Shown here: one piece after another, positions 35,121-47,504 of the stretch
Numbering within the stretch: position 1 is the stretch's first letter
Layout: each line of letters opens with the position of its first letter
Source: Zygnema cylindricum
Lineage: Eukaryota > Streptophyta > Zygnematophyceae > Zygnematales > Zygnemataceae
Assembly: GCA_037447655.1 (NCBI GenBank)
Contig: JBBHKE010001100.1
Location: 62,001 to 126,000 of the forward strand
Direction of reading: 5' to 3'
DNA: 64,000 nucleotides
The notes under the pieces: generated by a model
Seen by the model: only the letters and a program-made list of their open reading frames with translations
Told to the model about the DNA's origin: nothing
The model's database searches: none
Translations under genes and position numbers: made by a program

Positions 35121-36299
35121 GTGGAAGGAATGAGGGAAAGGGAGACGAATGTAGTGGTTAACATGAAGAGAACCAGATTCACGCACCAATGACGAGACAA
35201 TGGGAGCTGTTGACAAGACAGTCCACAACCGCCGGTCTTAGAATTCGAAAAGGGACACGTAGGGAACATAACACTGTACTGTATGTACAAATAGTGAACG
35301 GTACAATACTGTACATGCGGAATGAACTGTCGAAATTATTTTCCCATCGACGGTCAAAATGAATCAATATCCATATCGTCGTACCAGATGTGTCCATGGA
35401 TTTAAAAATCTCAGCCGTACAAAAATCGTAGCCGGAAGAAGTTTGACGGCCGACAAAATATCTATTAACAAACCAACAAAATCTATCGCAAATCTGTCAC
35501 ATTTTTTATGGTACTGTACAAAAACGACAGGCCTTTGGCAACCAAAGGGCAAAGAACCGGGTCGCCCGCGACTATTATTTTAGTCTCTTTAAACCATAGT
35601 TCAAAAGTAGGCGTTTTTTTGGTATGCCTTTAGTAGGCGCACAAAACTTGGCACAAAACTCGCGCAGAGTAGGCATACTGTATGTGTGTGCGTTGTGCAC
35701 ACCATTGTACGAACGAACGAATCCGACGTATCATCATAGTACAGCGCACGCGAATTTTTTTAGCGAACTCACACGGCGTAGGATGACATTCCACGGGAAA
35801 AAAACTTGGAAAAAAACAAAAAACACGGACGTAAATCCTATCGTAAGTTGTGTTATATGCTTTTCATGTGATCTTCTTAGAGCGCTACTTTGATCAGCGA
35901 CCGTCCGATCTTCCAAATCTGACGGTTTAAATAAAAAATTCCTCAAAACTCACAGAAAAATAAAAATTTGTCCGAATGTTTTTCAAAATTTAGACATGAC
36001 GTTTAATTCTCTATCAATTGATGTGCAACTCAACCTTATTACTATTATTTTTCATTTTGCGACCAACACAATATGGGCCTTAAGGCCATATTGTATGTTT
36101 TGCGTACAATAGGGATATTGTATTGGCCTACTTTCACCTACTTTTCAACTATGCTTTAAACATCTTTACTCTGTACACCCATGTTTGTTTTTAGATCAGA
36201 CGATTCTGATTGAAAGGTAAGGTTCTCAACTTCCGATTGACTTTCTAAAATTTGAAAATCCGACAAGTGTGTACGGAGAAAAGATGTTTTAAGTGGCAA
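35121..36299. other. No recognisable gene
   Basis: Only a near-perfect inverted repeat at 36068-36094 (ACAATATGG(G)CCTT arms) stands out. Confidence 0.4.
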
Positions 36300-36331
36300 C
36301 AAAAGTATTAACACTAATTGCAATACACGGT
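36300..36331. mobile_element. Lone CACCG-family MITE right end
   Basis: TAACACTAATTGCAATACACGGTG-TA is a right terminal repeat. Its left partner was not found. Confidence 0.5.
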
Positions 36332-38098
36332 GTAGTTTCGAAATGGGTGTTGCGCTCCATTTTCATCAGGTTGTGTCCTGAATCGTGCGTTTCTGCTCAA
36401 TTCCGTGCGATTAGTGTGATCGGAGAAGTTCAGTTTCAGGTCAAGGGCTTGATGGTCAAAAGCGCGCGAAAAAATCACAAAGCTCGAACGCGCAACACAA
36501 TTGCGGACACGTGGGCAGAGTGACGAATATGATGTTACTCATAAGGCTGATGTTGATTGGATTGGCGCCTTTAAACTAAGGATGTCGTTGGTCTGCAGAA
36601 ATCTCTAATGAAGATTGTGGGCGTTGGTTGATGACAGGATGAAAGCAAACTTTTTGTAAAATCTCATACAAAGAGTTAAGAAGTAAGAAAAACAAATCAA
36701 AAGGAAAAAGGAGAAAGAAAAAAAAGGGAAAAGTGGCGTGAGGAAGACATGAGAAGGATGAAGGAAGACTTCAAATTGAATAAGCAAAAGGTTAAATTGT
36801 TGGTCTAAAAGAATCTTTAATTAAATGGTGAAAAAGAATGCACTTCTTAACATTCTTATCGTCATTTTTGTTGTGAGTTCACCGCAAACGTCACAACATT
36901 TAAAGCAATATTGCATTAGCATCTAAACGTCCACTAAAAAGTGGTAATGTTCAATAAAAAGTGTTACCAAAATATATTTTTTATTTTTTGTAAATCACTG
37001 CTAGACAGTTGAGCACATAAGAAAAATATACAAAGGAATTATACGTACTCCAAAAAACTGTTAACTTGGTAAGTACAGCTTATACTTTGTCATCCAACTC
37101 AATGAAGATTGACACCACTTAAAACACATGTTTCTGATAAGGGGAAGGATCATTTGGGCATCGTTACTTAAACCATTCAACATTACGGCATAGTCAAGGT
37201 CCGAATGGTCAATGGATGGGAAAAGGATTTTTTCACCATGCATCGAGAAGAAGACAATATTGTCTAAAAAAAGGGGGCATACCATATAAAGCGAACTTAG
37301 CTAAATATGAAAGGTGAGCAATCGTTCGAAGGGATTAGCGCCTCAAGAGACAGAATAGGCAATCTTTGAAGAGGTTAAATTAAAAGAGGAAGTCAAATTC
37401 AATATTGATGAGATGATTGCTTAGCATGTGGAGAACTTCGATAAAATGATTAATTGACTGAAAAAAAAGTTATGGTAGATTAAGGGTCATGACACAAATA
37501 CGGCAAAAGATGGCTTTTGAGGATATTATGTAGGTGACAAGAAAACAGGGGCAAGTATTGAAAGATGTTTTTTTCCCGTATTCAACCTCGATGATAGATA
37601 GGGTAGGGCTTTAAAGTAGGGGGGCAAAGGTTGTTATGAATGAAACACATGTCACTTATGGGGGCAGCTAAAGTGGATTGCCAGGAAGGCTTAAGGTAAG
37701 AATCCAGGGTCGTATTCCGTATCAAGGTGCATACCAACACCAAATGGTTTCGGTCAACGAATTAAAAAACCTAAAGTTGGGGATGGTATCGAAATGCCTA
37801 TGAATGATACTAATAAGCCAAAGGTGTTATATAGAGGAGTTATAGAGCCTACCCATGTAAGTTGGCTACTTCCACGCCCAATTCCATGGCTTGGTCTCAA
37901 CAATTGGCACTGCAACATCCAAAACAAATTATAGTCACGACCTGAGCTGTTCTCATTGAAGTTTTTTCAATAGTGAACTCGACGAATTAGAAATCCTATT
38001 TTTTTTATCTAGAAACCCAATTTACATGGCCCTTTGAGTTTTCCCCATTTTAACTTGTTTATGCCTTGGTGAGTTTAAAACAACAACCTACTAAGGAT
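36332..38098. other. No intact gene; possible decayed coding sequence
   Basis: Around 37330-37600 the plus strand reads like a lysine- and glutamate-rich frame broken by several stops and shifts. It could be an old retroelement gag, but no motif confirms that. Confidence 0.3.
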
Positions 38099-38103
38099 GG
38101 CTC

Positions 38104-39146
38104 TGTAACTCTGAGACCTCCATAGGACCTAAGAGTAGGCAGCTCACACGAAGCCTCTAGGATAACCCTGACCTCTTTGTGTTTCAGCAAGAATAACTGC
38201 CACCCTGGCAGACAAAAAGTCTGACCACCTTCACCCTTGTGAAGGCAAGACTCCCTTGAGTCGATAGCAAAAAGAATCTCTAATTTGCTCCCCTGAGGAG
38301 TAAGTTATAGAGGGTCAAAGTTCCCTTTTTGTACAGAAGCTCTCTGGGAGAGAGGGTCCTATCTACAAAAAAATTCTAAGTCCTATCTCTATCTTAAACT
38401 CTATCTACTCAAGTACGGCACCAATCATAATACTGTGTTGTACAGAAAGGTACAAGTGCCAGTGTACTTTCTGTACGACCATCTACAACATGGCCAACAA
38501 GTCGACACATGTCATATTTGCATTCGTTCATGTAATCCCCGGAGACGCCAATATCCAGTGTGGTTGTGCCACGTGTCAATCGATGTGGCGTTGACCGCAA
38601 AACGCCAAAAATCTTATTTCGCGATCTCGGCATTCTTCGCGGCCGTCCGATCAAAAACGGATTTCAATCGTAGTCGTCATAAATACTTGCTCGATTTTTG
38701 TTTCGCTTTGGCAACAAAATGCGCGGTATCCGTTTCGAGATGTTCCGTATCTCGTACAATACAAACTGTATATATGTCCAAATATGCCTTTAGATGAAAT
38801 AGGTTATGTGTAAACATTTGTAAAGCTATCAAACCTTATATCATGTAACCTTGGTCTTAGCCTAATTCGATAAAGCAATCGGCTATCGGCAGCTTTGACG
38901 GACTTCAGGTACTACGTTCAAATTTTGAGCCCGTCAAGTACTATTTTGGTAAATCTACCAATCTACTCCTTGTCTCCCTCTCGATAGCATGGGCAGCCAT
39001 GGTTCTAGCTCCCTCCCCAACTTTCAGTGAATGCGACAAGTGTGGGAGTTGAAGAGAGGAGTTAGAGGCACACTACCTCTATTTTATTTCTGCATTTTAT
39101 CTTTTACAAAACCTAGATAATACTAAAAGAACCTTTAATTTCTACA
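38104..39146 (-). repeat. 3' LTR of the copia element
   Basis: 1043 bp, homologous to 44014-45042 over its length. The first 230 bp (38104-38330) match the other LTR much better than the middle (about 38430-38800). It contains a CCACGTGTCAAT ... CGCCAAAAA module and, near 38990, GGCAGCCATGG. Confidence 0.93.
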
Positions 39147-39690
39147 AGATTTGATCTTACATCCTACGGATTACGTAAATAGACGTCTGCTTTATCCGCT
39201 ATGTCGTAGAAGAGTCGTTGCAAATTAAGGGCTTGATGAATACCTAATCCTTCCGTAAAGATATAAACCATTAAACGACATTTGACATAGAATCGACGGA
39301 TAACAACGACCGCAAAGATTATTCTGACTGTCGTCTAAATGGAACGGACGACACTTTATGAGCGGACGGCTCGCGTAAGCACCGACGACCCGGAATGGCC
39401 CTTTTGGCGGTTTTTGCAAAAAAAACCACAAAGTGACACGTGGCAGGTCTTCAGAGGTCGGTGGAGGAGGACAAGACAAATCCACATTATCTAAACTAGA
39501 AGGTACACCATCTTAAGTGGTGCCGTACAGATGACGTACAGTTTCTGTGGTGGCTAACATGTTTTTTTACATATTTTGCACTTCTTTATTGTCTTGTCAT
39601 TGGCTAACATGTTTTTTACATATTTTGCACTTCTTTATTGTCTTGTCATTGGCTAAGGGTTTCAGTAAGCAGACCCTTAAGAGTAAGTAG
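39147..39690. other. Copia 3' untranslated segment with LTR-like block
   Basis: Between the RNase H end and the 3' LTR. 39285-39540 resembles the LTR module in the opposite orientation and also 19250-19490. 39552-39654 is a tandem duplication of about 50 bp starting GGCTAACATG. Confidence 0.6.
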
Positions 39691-39697
39691 TTTAGAC

Positions 39698-40140
39698 TTA
39701 GTGTTTTTTGGAAGCAGGTTTGGTCATCATATCAGCTACCATTTCACTATCTTGTTTATACTCCAAACTGATTATCTTGTTTTCTACTTTCTCCCTAACA
39801 AAGCTAAGCCTAATGTCCATGTTTTTGGCTTTAAAGTGATGTTTAGGATTGGCAGAAATGGCAATGCCAGCCTGGTTATCACAAAACACTTTTTGGACAC
39901 CACTCTTAAGTTGACCAAGCTCACCAAGCAAAGACTTGACCCACATTAATTCTTTTACAGCAGAGCAAGAAGCCATGTACTCAACCTCTATGGTAGCCAT
40001 GTACTCAACCTCTATGGTGGACTGAGCAATGACCTTTTGCTGCTTGCTGCTCCAGCAGCAAGCCCCATCACCCACTTACAATACATATCCAGATGTGCAT
40101 CTCCTCATAGGAGCATCCCCATAGCTGGCATCACTCCAAG
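39698..40140 (-). pseudogene. Copia RNase H, broken
   Basis: Reads GDGACCWSSKQQKVIAQSTI, EVEYMA and FCDNQAGIAISANPKHH, typical copia RNase H with its catalytic acidic residues. EVEYMAT is duplicated by a 24-bp tandem copy (39970-40018) next to the catalytic Glu. An in-frame TAA follows SGYVL, and a frameshift separates it from the upstream frame. Confidence 0.85.
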
Positions 40141-41778
40141 TTGTCAGTATTTTTCCCACCCAAATGCAACCATATATCCCTAGTTCCTATGAGATATCTA
40201 AGGACACTCTTAGTTGCCTCCCAATCTTTCTTAGTGGGAGCATTCAGACTCTTACTTAGTACTCCTACAGCTGCAGCTATGTCCGGACGGGTACAATTCA
40301 TAAAATATATTAGGTTGCCCACTACTTGTCTATAAGGGATGGTCTGCATAAATCTTTTCTCTTCCGGGCCTACCTCATCATCTAAGATTATAACTCCCTC
40401 TTCCTCACTCCCCTCACTTCCCTTCTTTAAATCCATAGGAGTGGTACAACTATTAGCCTTGTCCATTTGGAATTTTTTTTAACATGTTTCCAATGGCCTC
40501 TTTTTGAGTTAATCTGATTATCTTTCTCTCTCTGTCTTTTTCTACCTGAATTCCCAAAATATACCTTGCTTCTCCCATTTCCTTCATCTCAAATCTTCCT
40601 TTTAAATCATTTTTCAACTTATTTATTTTATCCATAGATTTTCTTAAAACAAGCAAATCATCGACATAAATTGCAATAAAAATAATTCCTTCCTCATCTT
40701 CAAACAAATATATAGAGTTATCTGAGCTGATCCGAATATATTCTAAACCTGTAAGAAACTCATCGAGCTTCTTGTTCCATTGCATGGGCGCCTGTTTCAG
40801 CCCATACAAAGATTTGATCAATCGGCATACCTTGCTTTCCTCCCCTTGCTCCACAAATCCTTCGGGCTGTCGCATAAAAATTTCCTCTTCCAACTCTCCA
40901 TGTAGGAAGGCCGTCTTGATGTTCATCTGATGCACTTCCATGTCTTCTGCTGCCGCCATACTGAGAAGTATCCGAACCGAAGGAAACGTAACGACCGGAG
41001 CAAAAGTCTCCTCGTAGTCAATTCCCTCTTTCTGGGTAAATCCCTTCGCCACTAACCCAGCCTTGTAGCGCTCAATGGTGTTATCCGGGTTGAGTTTCAG
41101 CTTAAATACCCACTTACACCCAATTGGCTTCGTGTCAGGAGGACAGTCCACCAATTCCCATGTATCGGCCGCCATAATTGAGGCCATCTCCTCATTTATG
41201 GGTGTTTTCCACCGGTTTCTTTCAGAACAATTCATTGCCTCATTATAAGTTTGAGGTTCATCGGGGTGAGACAGTTTGGTTACCTTATTGTTAACTTGTC
41301 TCTCTTGCAATCTTTTGCTGCTTCTTCTTCCTCCCTCAAACTCGGTTGCCGGAGTAGATGGTTCTCTTGGATTTTTCCGAACAGTTTCTACTTCTCCCCT
41401 ATCCCTTGATTCCGGGTCGATTTCCACCACGTCTTCCGCTTCGGTTGGAGTTAATACAAGGGGTTCCACATTTGGGTCCTTCTCGATCTGATCCGTACCT
41501 GCAAGATCATCATCTTCTTGAAATCTTGGATAGTTAGGAAGCTCAAAGTCATCATAATTTTCTGACTCAAATCTGATCTTGACTGTCCTTGTATGCTTAA
41601 AGGGATCAATAGATTTTCCTTCATCCATAACCACTAGATGCTTCACTAGAATAATATCCTTTCTTTTGAGATCATAGACTCTATATACTTTTACATCTTC
41701 ATCATATCCTAGTAGATATCCTGGTTTTCCTTTTGGGTCTAACTTCCACTTTGACCGATCTGTGTCTAAACTGAACAC
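40131..41778 (-). pseudogene. Copia reverse transcriptase and connection, broken by one frameshift
   Basis: The frame 41778-40453 carries the copia reverse transcriptase: WELVDCPPDTKPIGCKWVFK, NIKTAFLHGELEEEIFMRQP, SLYGLKQAP and the catalytic YVDDLL. A frameshift near 40460-40490, at an A-run, leads into 40466-40131 with SCTTPMDLKKG and SCTRPDIAAAVG-type copia sequence (read here as NCTRPDIAAAVG). Confidence 0.92.
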
Positions 41779-41795
41779 TTGACTACCGAAAACCT

Positions 41796-44009
41796 TTAAG
41801 TGTGAAACATCTGGTTTTCGGCCTGTCCATCTCTCATAAGGTGTTTGGCCTTTTTTACTGTTGAAGTAAGAACTCTATTCTTGAGATATTTTGCACAGTT
41901 TATTGCTTCGGCCCAAAACTTCTTTCCTATCTTCTTATCGGACAGCATACTCCTAGCACTATCACTAAGTGTTCTATTTAATCTTTCAGCTACACCATTC
42001 TGCTCAGGATTTTCAAGAACTGTCTTTTGGTGTTGCACTCCATCTTCTCTCAAAAAATCCTCAAACTGGTTAGAGGTATACTCTCCACCATTGTCACTCC
42101 TTACTCTCTTGATTGAGGTTTCATGGAGTTTTTCACTCCATGCTTTATATTGTTTAAAACATTCTTGAGCCTTTGACTTATTTTTCAAAAAATACACTCT
42201 GGAATACCGAGACCAATCATCGGTGATAGTCATCATAAATCTCTTCCCCCCGGGTGATGGCACTCTCGCCGGCCCCCAAATATCTGTGTGTACTAAATCT
42301 AGAATCTTTTCTCCCTTATAGGTGGCAGTTTTTGGGAAGGGCAACCTGTGTGCTTTACCTTGAGCACATCCACTACAATCACTTAGATTCTCACTTTCAC
42401 CGAACTGAATCCCTTCCACTACTCCCATCTTTTTCATCTCTCTTAACTTATCTAGATTCACATGCCCAAGCCTCTTATGCCACAACATTATATCATGAAC
42501 ACCAGCATAATAAAGTTTCTTCTTTTCATTGCTTAAAATCAGCCTAAACATCCCTTGGCTACCTTTTTCAGCGGTGAAATAAACTTCCTCCTCAAAGCTA
42601 GCAGTAAAGAATCCTTTCCTAGTGCTAGTATCAAAACCCTTATCATCTAAAACAGACGTAGAGATGAGGTTTTTGTTCAGCTCCGGAATAAACAACACAT
42701 TGGAAAATGTAACTATAGATGTCTTTCCTTCTACTAACACTTTTAGATCTACCGATCCTACAAGAGTAGTAGTGACTATCCTCCCATCCCCGAACTCTAT
42801 CTCTACGGTGGGAATCTTTCGTATCTTAGTGAACAGGTGTTTATCTTTACACATGTGCATGGATGCTCCTGAATCTACAATCCAGCCGGCTTCACCTTTC
42901 AATCCATCGAAAGCACATTTCTGTTTTCGTGGAATTTCGACCTCGTTTTTCGTTTCCAACTCCTCATCCAATAGGAGTTCATCGTCCTCGTCCTCGGATG
43001 CCGCCTCATGTACCTGCGTCACAAGGGCCTTTTTCTTTCCTCTCACGGGTCCACCAGTCTGCCCCTCCTTTAACTGCAACTCGGTTAACTTAGTGCATTT
43101 AGCCATATAGTGCCCGGGTTTCTTACAAAAATGGCACAGTCCCTTAAGAGTCCTTGGTCCGAACTCCTCGGTCTGATTTTTCTGCCCCTCCCCTCGATAA
43201 TTTCCAACTTGTTTTCTAGAATCATTGTTTCGCCAATCGGTCCTGGCTACTAAAGCTTGCCCACTCTTTCCTCCCCTTCTAATCTCAATTGTATTCTCGC
43301 GAACGAGAATCATCCCTACCACTGAATTCCAAATCCACCTTGAGTCCGCCAAGTCCTGCAAACGGTTGACTATTTTCTCGAACTCCTCGGGTAACTTCAT
43401 CAGTAAACAGTTAACCTTTTCCTTTTCACTAAATACTTTTCCAACACTTTCTAGTTCCATGAAAAGTGTAGCAAGCTCATTGCAAAAATCCAACTTCTTC
43501 CCCCCTTTGTATACATACTCCTTAATTTTGTGATCAGCCAACTGTTGTTGCTGAATCGTACCACTTCGATACATCTCTATGAGAGCCATCCAAAGATCGG
43601 ATGCCCTCTCTACTTGCAAATGGGGAGATGCAAGCCCTTGAGTAAGATGGCGGAGGATGAAGTGCTTAGCCGCCATATTGTTGTAGTCCCACGTATCGAT
43701 ATCATTCTCCAAGTTCCTTGAAATATGTGACATGAATGCCGAACCGGCTGCTATTGGTGTGACCATCCCTTTCTCCTTGCCTTTGTCCACCACCTCTCCT
43801 TCCTTTGTCTCCTCGGTTGAAGATGAATCTGCATCTCTAGTGAATTTTCCTCCTGTAAACCCTGGAGGTATCCCAAGACTGGATGGACGCCTCACCCGTC
43901 CACTCACTATTCCCCAAAACCGTTTCTCACATAGAGCTCCTGTCATCATACTTTCCCAATATATGAAGCCAGCTCCATTGAATATAGGCACCCTAGATGG
44001 TGGGCCCAT
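41796..44009 (-). pseudogene. Copia gag, protease and integrase frame
   Basis: Gag is followed by the zinc knuckle CHFCKKPGHYMAKC (C-X2-C-X4-H-X4-C), the protease motif WIVDSGASMHMC, the integrase HHCC region (LWHKRLGHVN ... CSGCAQGKAH) and the DDE core (VHTDIWGP, RSDNGGEY, PEQNGVAERLN). The frame leaves register at an A6 run (41851-41856), just before the reverse transcriptase frame. I place the start at 44009 (ATGGGCCCACC), within the primer site, not at the ATG at 44033, which lies inside the LTR. Confidence 0.92.
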
Positions 44010-44013
44010 AACC
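43998..44013 (-). promoter_or_regulatory. Copia primer-binding site, initiator tRNA anticodon arm
   Basis: On the minus strand the 16 bases directly after the 5' LTR read GGTTATGGGCCCACCA. As I recall the plant initiator methionine tRNA, this is exactly complementary to its anticodon arm. Drosophila copia and yeast Ty5 use such half-tRNA primers. The ATG in it is the complement of the CAU anticodon and is the gag start. Confidence 0.75.
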
Positions 44014-45042
44014 TGTAACTGTGAGACCTCCATAGGACCTCAGAGTAGGCAGCTCACACGAAGCCTCTAGGATAACCCTGACCCCTTTGTGTTTCAGCAA
44101 GAATAACTGCCACCCTGGCAGACAAAAAGTCTGACCACCTTCGTCTTTGTGAAGGCAAGACTCCCCTGAGTCTATAGCAAAAAGAATCTCTGAATTTGCT
44201 CCCCTGAGCAGTAAGTTTTGAATGGTCAAAGTTGACCTTTTGTACAGAAGTTCTTTGGGAGAGAGGGTCCAATCTATCAAATTTTTCTAAGTCCTATCTC
44301 TCTCTAAACTCTATCTACTGAAGTACGGCACCAATCATAATAGTGTATCGTACATAAGGTACAAGTGCCGATGTACTTTATGTACGGATATTGTACGACA
44401 TGGCCAACAAGTCGACACATGCCATTTTTGGATTCGTTCTTGGAATCCCAAGAGATGTCGCAATCCAATGTGATTTTGCCACGTGGCAATTGACGTGACG
44501 TCAACCGCAAACCGCCAAAAACCTATTCCACGATCTCGGCATGCTTCGTGGCAGTCCGATTAAGCCGGATTACAATCGTGACCGTCATAAATACTTCCGC
44601 AGTATTTGTTTGCTTTCTAAACAAAATGCGCAGTATTCGTTTCGGATGTTTCGTACGCCGTACTTTACAAACTGTGTCTATGTTTAAAGATCCGTTAGAT
44701 GAAATAGACTACGTGTTAACATTTAAATACCTATCAAACTATATATCTTCAAGCATGATGGCAGACTAAATGGCTAAGGCTACAGGCTAAGTTGACGGGC
44801 GGTAGGTACCACGTTCGAACCCTAGGTCCGTCAATTTACATTTTGGTAAATCTACCAAAATCTACAACCCGTAACTCTATCTCTAATCAGCATAGGCAGC
44901 CATGGCTCTAGCTCCCTCTTCAACCTTCAGTGACTACGACAAGTGTGGGAGCTGAAGAGAGAAGTTAGAGGCAGACTGCTTCGGCTTTTTTTCTGCATTT
45001 TGCAAAACCTAGAAAATACTAAAATAACCTTTTATTTCTACA
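44014..45042 (-). repeat. 5' LTR of the copia element
   Basis: 1029 bp with TGTAACTGTGAG at its left and TTTATTTCTACA at its right on the plus strand, followed by the target duplication GGCTC. Contains TGCCACGTGGCAATTGACG and the GGCAGCCATGG block. Confidence 0.93.
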
Positions 45043-45047
45043 GGCTC

Positions 45048-46488
45048 TCAACTCACTCATTCGAAAGAACCTAGATTTTGTAGTAAATGTTCAACCTTTC
45101 AATCTAGTATACACAATTTACTTTTTAGAAGCAACAGGTATAAAGATTCATATTTAAACTAGTGGAACAAGTATACAAGGTAAATGCCATAAAGGCTTGT
45201 CCTCTAACCCCCGTGTTTTATGATTATACACATTAACTTGGTTCTCTTTAACAATTTTATCATAAAAATTCGTTAGGGTGACAATGCACCGAAGAAATGT
45301 CCACACCACTTGAAAAATAAGCCTTCACATCGAGAGATCCTCTTTATCATTTCCCCACCTTGAGCTAACGCTGCAATTATTGTTGGGATAGGGGCACTCT
45401 ATAATGTTTTCTATTTTGGTGAAGTGACGCTAACTGGAAAGGTATGTGTGTAGACATTAATGACAACAACATTTTGAAAGTTGAAACAAGATTTGTATGG
45501 TTTTTTTTTTTTTTGTCCTTACATTTGAGAGTTCAAATGATTATTACGCCTTGTATCAAAGTTTATACTTATACACGCCGTATGTGGTGGCCATCCGGCT
45601 ACATTACTTATTTTTTACTTCTTTTCCATCTTCCGCAACTAAGGAGTTAAAGTTATTTTGAGGGCGTTTTGATCCTCAAAAAAAATCTAATACATGATAC
45701 ATCTACCAAGCTAATTATACGTGGGTCGAATTCACCATCACCTACATCTTTGTCGGCTAACTGTGTTGCACCTACATTCTTGTCGGTAATGAGATGTTAA
45801 CTTCCACATGTCTAGTTTTTAGTCCTTTTATTTTCACTGTGTCTTAGATTAAACAGTTGTAGCTGAATCTATGATATACACGGTAATCGTGTGACTTGTA
45901 AATAATTTACATAAACCAATTCTTAGGAAGTTCCCTTGGCATTTGTTTTAATGATGTAACTCATTAACTTTGAATGTGTCTTTTATTAATATTTAGTTAG
46001 CACGCTTTTATTTTAGTTGAGAATCCGTGAGTTGGCCGAACTAGGACACTTCATTTGATTTCGTGTTCTCAAGAGGAATGTTTTAGCAAATATAAACATT
46101 TGGAAACATCACTTTGAGAACAAAAAATTGGCTTTCACCCTCTCTGTAGGTTTCTCATGTTTTTCTCCCTTCCCTACGCAGGCTATGTCATATATTTTTA
46201 CGCCTCAAAGAAGAAACTCATTAGAAGTTTGGTTTGGTTTAGCTTATGGGTTAAATTGACCTGCATTGATGTTAACCACTTTTTTGGTTTAAAACCAAAC
46301 CAAACCTTGGATTTTAGTTGAGCTAAACTGCTTATGCTGTTAGAACATTATTTTTTTTGATAAAAATGTGCCAAGTGAAACCCAACAGCTAAATAGCGAA
46401 CCTATACCGTACTGTTGTGCATTTATGGCTTTTTAGCGATAATGGATGTGAACTAAGTGACTTGTTGATTATTAGTATGACTATTTTT
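45048..46488. other. No recognisable gene
   Basis: AT-rich DNA; no open frame, element ends or repeat that I can support. Confidence 0.4.
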
Positions 46489-47385
46489 AGTGTTGAGTAT
46501 CGTGAAACTTCTTATTGCGATAAAATCGATGTTGGATATATTGGATATCGAAAAGGCAAAAGGCTCGATATATCGGTTCCGTGACCAACAAAAATGTTGC
46601 TATGTATTTGGTGTAGAGGTTGCAAAAGTCAAAATTTTACATAACTGAAACTGACCGTTTTTTTTTTCAAAATATGAGTAACTGACGCCCGAGCGGGTTA
46701 TGTCACGCTCCAAAATTGTTAACTGTTAACCGACCGATGTTTACGAAAACAGAAGGTAACCGAAACTCGATTTCTCGCGACTAACTGTGCCCTCCCGTAA
46801 CTGAAAAAGTACAAAATTAATTAATGTGAGACGTATGAATAAGCGAATATTTACGGTTTGTCGCGTTCCCTAAGATTTGCGAAATGAATAGTGTTTACTA
46901 CCGTGTCAAATTTGCGACACTTTGTCACATTCCCTAAGATTTGCGAAATGAAGTGTTACTATCGTGTCAGATTTGCAACGCTAATCATGATGTCACGTAA
47001 TTCCACGATACTAAAGAGTACAAAGTACAATAATGTTGGATTGTATGGACAGTGCACAATTTTCATTTTGTTTTGTTTTTTGGTTGACCGACCATAACCG
47101 ACCATTTTTTTTTTGGTGAATCAACCGACCGCAACTGCCCGGCCCCCAAAAATTTGGTAACCGTATTCGTTCCGGATCCGGCGCGGGCGGTCGGTTAACG
47201 GTCGGTCACGGTTTCGGTTGACCGTTTGCGACCTCTGATTTGGTGGGAGGTGGGTCCGTACAAGTGCATTACGAAAATAGCGCACGAAAAGCTAACGCCT
47301 TGGCAAACCAGCGAACGATATATCATAATTATATCGTGACCTACATATTGGATATCGGCAAGAGGCTCTCGATACACACCACCAA
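46489..47385. mobile_element. TATCG-rich element split by a hAT insertion
   Basis: Outer ends TAGTGTTGAGTATCG and CGATACACACCACCA are roughly inverted. Inside are TATCGAT-like repeats as at 19620-19797. The hAT element 46614-47237 divides it. No target duplication could be read for the outer element. Confidence 0.45.
46614..47237. mobile_element. Non-autonomous hAT element with 8-bp target duplication
   Basis: Ends TAGAGGTTGCAAA and, reversed, CAGAGGTCGCAAA. The eight bases ATTTGGTG occur on both sides (46606-46613 and 47238-47245). 624 bp, rich in GGTCGGTTAACGG/TAACCGACC repeats, no transposase frame. Confidence 0.92.
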
Positions 47386-47504
47386 ATATTATACAACTCA
47401 TTGAACTCGGCTAGACTCTTTTATTTTAAATTTCGAAGCGTTGGGACTTAACGGTTTAGGTGATGCATATTTTTAACGTACGTTAATTCGTTATGTTTAT
47501 AGTA

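Larger units (their letters stand above)
38104..45042 (-). mobile_element. Full-length copia (Ty1-type) LTR retrotransposon, decayed
   Basis: Two LTRs (38104-39146 and 44014-45042) start TGTA and end TACA. The five bases GGCTC at 38099-38103 are repeated at 45043-45047, a perfect target duplication, so both ends are right. Coding runs leftwards: gag, protease, integrase, reverse transcriptase, RNase H, in copia order. At least three frameshifts and one stop break it, so this copy is not autonomous as read. No clear purine tract lies next to the left (3') LTR. Confidence 0.95.

Noticed and set aside
37330-37600. Alternative genetic code with TAG read as Gln
   Set aside because: A frame here looks better with TAG as Gln, but the ABCD gene ends at TAG and the glutaredoxin and fasciclin genes at TAA, so the standard code holds; the region is simply decayed.
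44010-44033. Copia gag start at the ATG at 44033
   Set aside because: It lies inside the LTR, upstream of the primer site. The in-frame ATG at 44009 just after the LTR is the better start.
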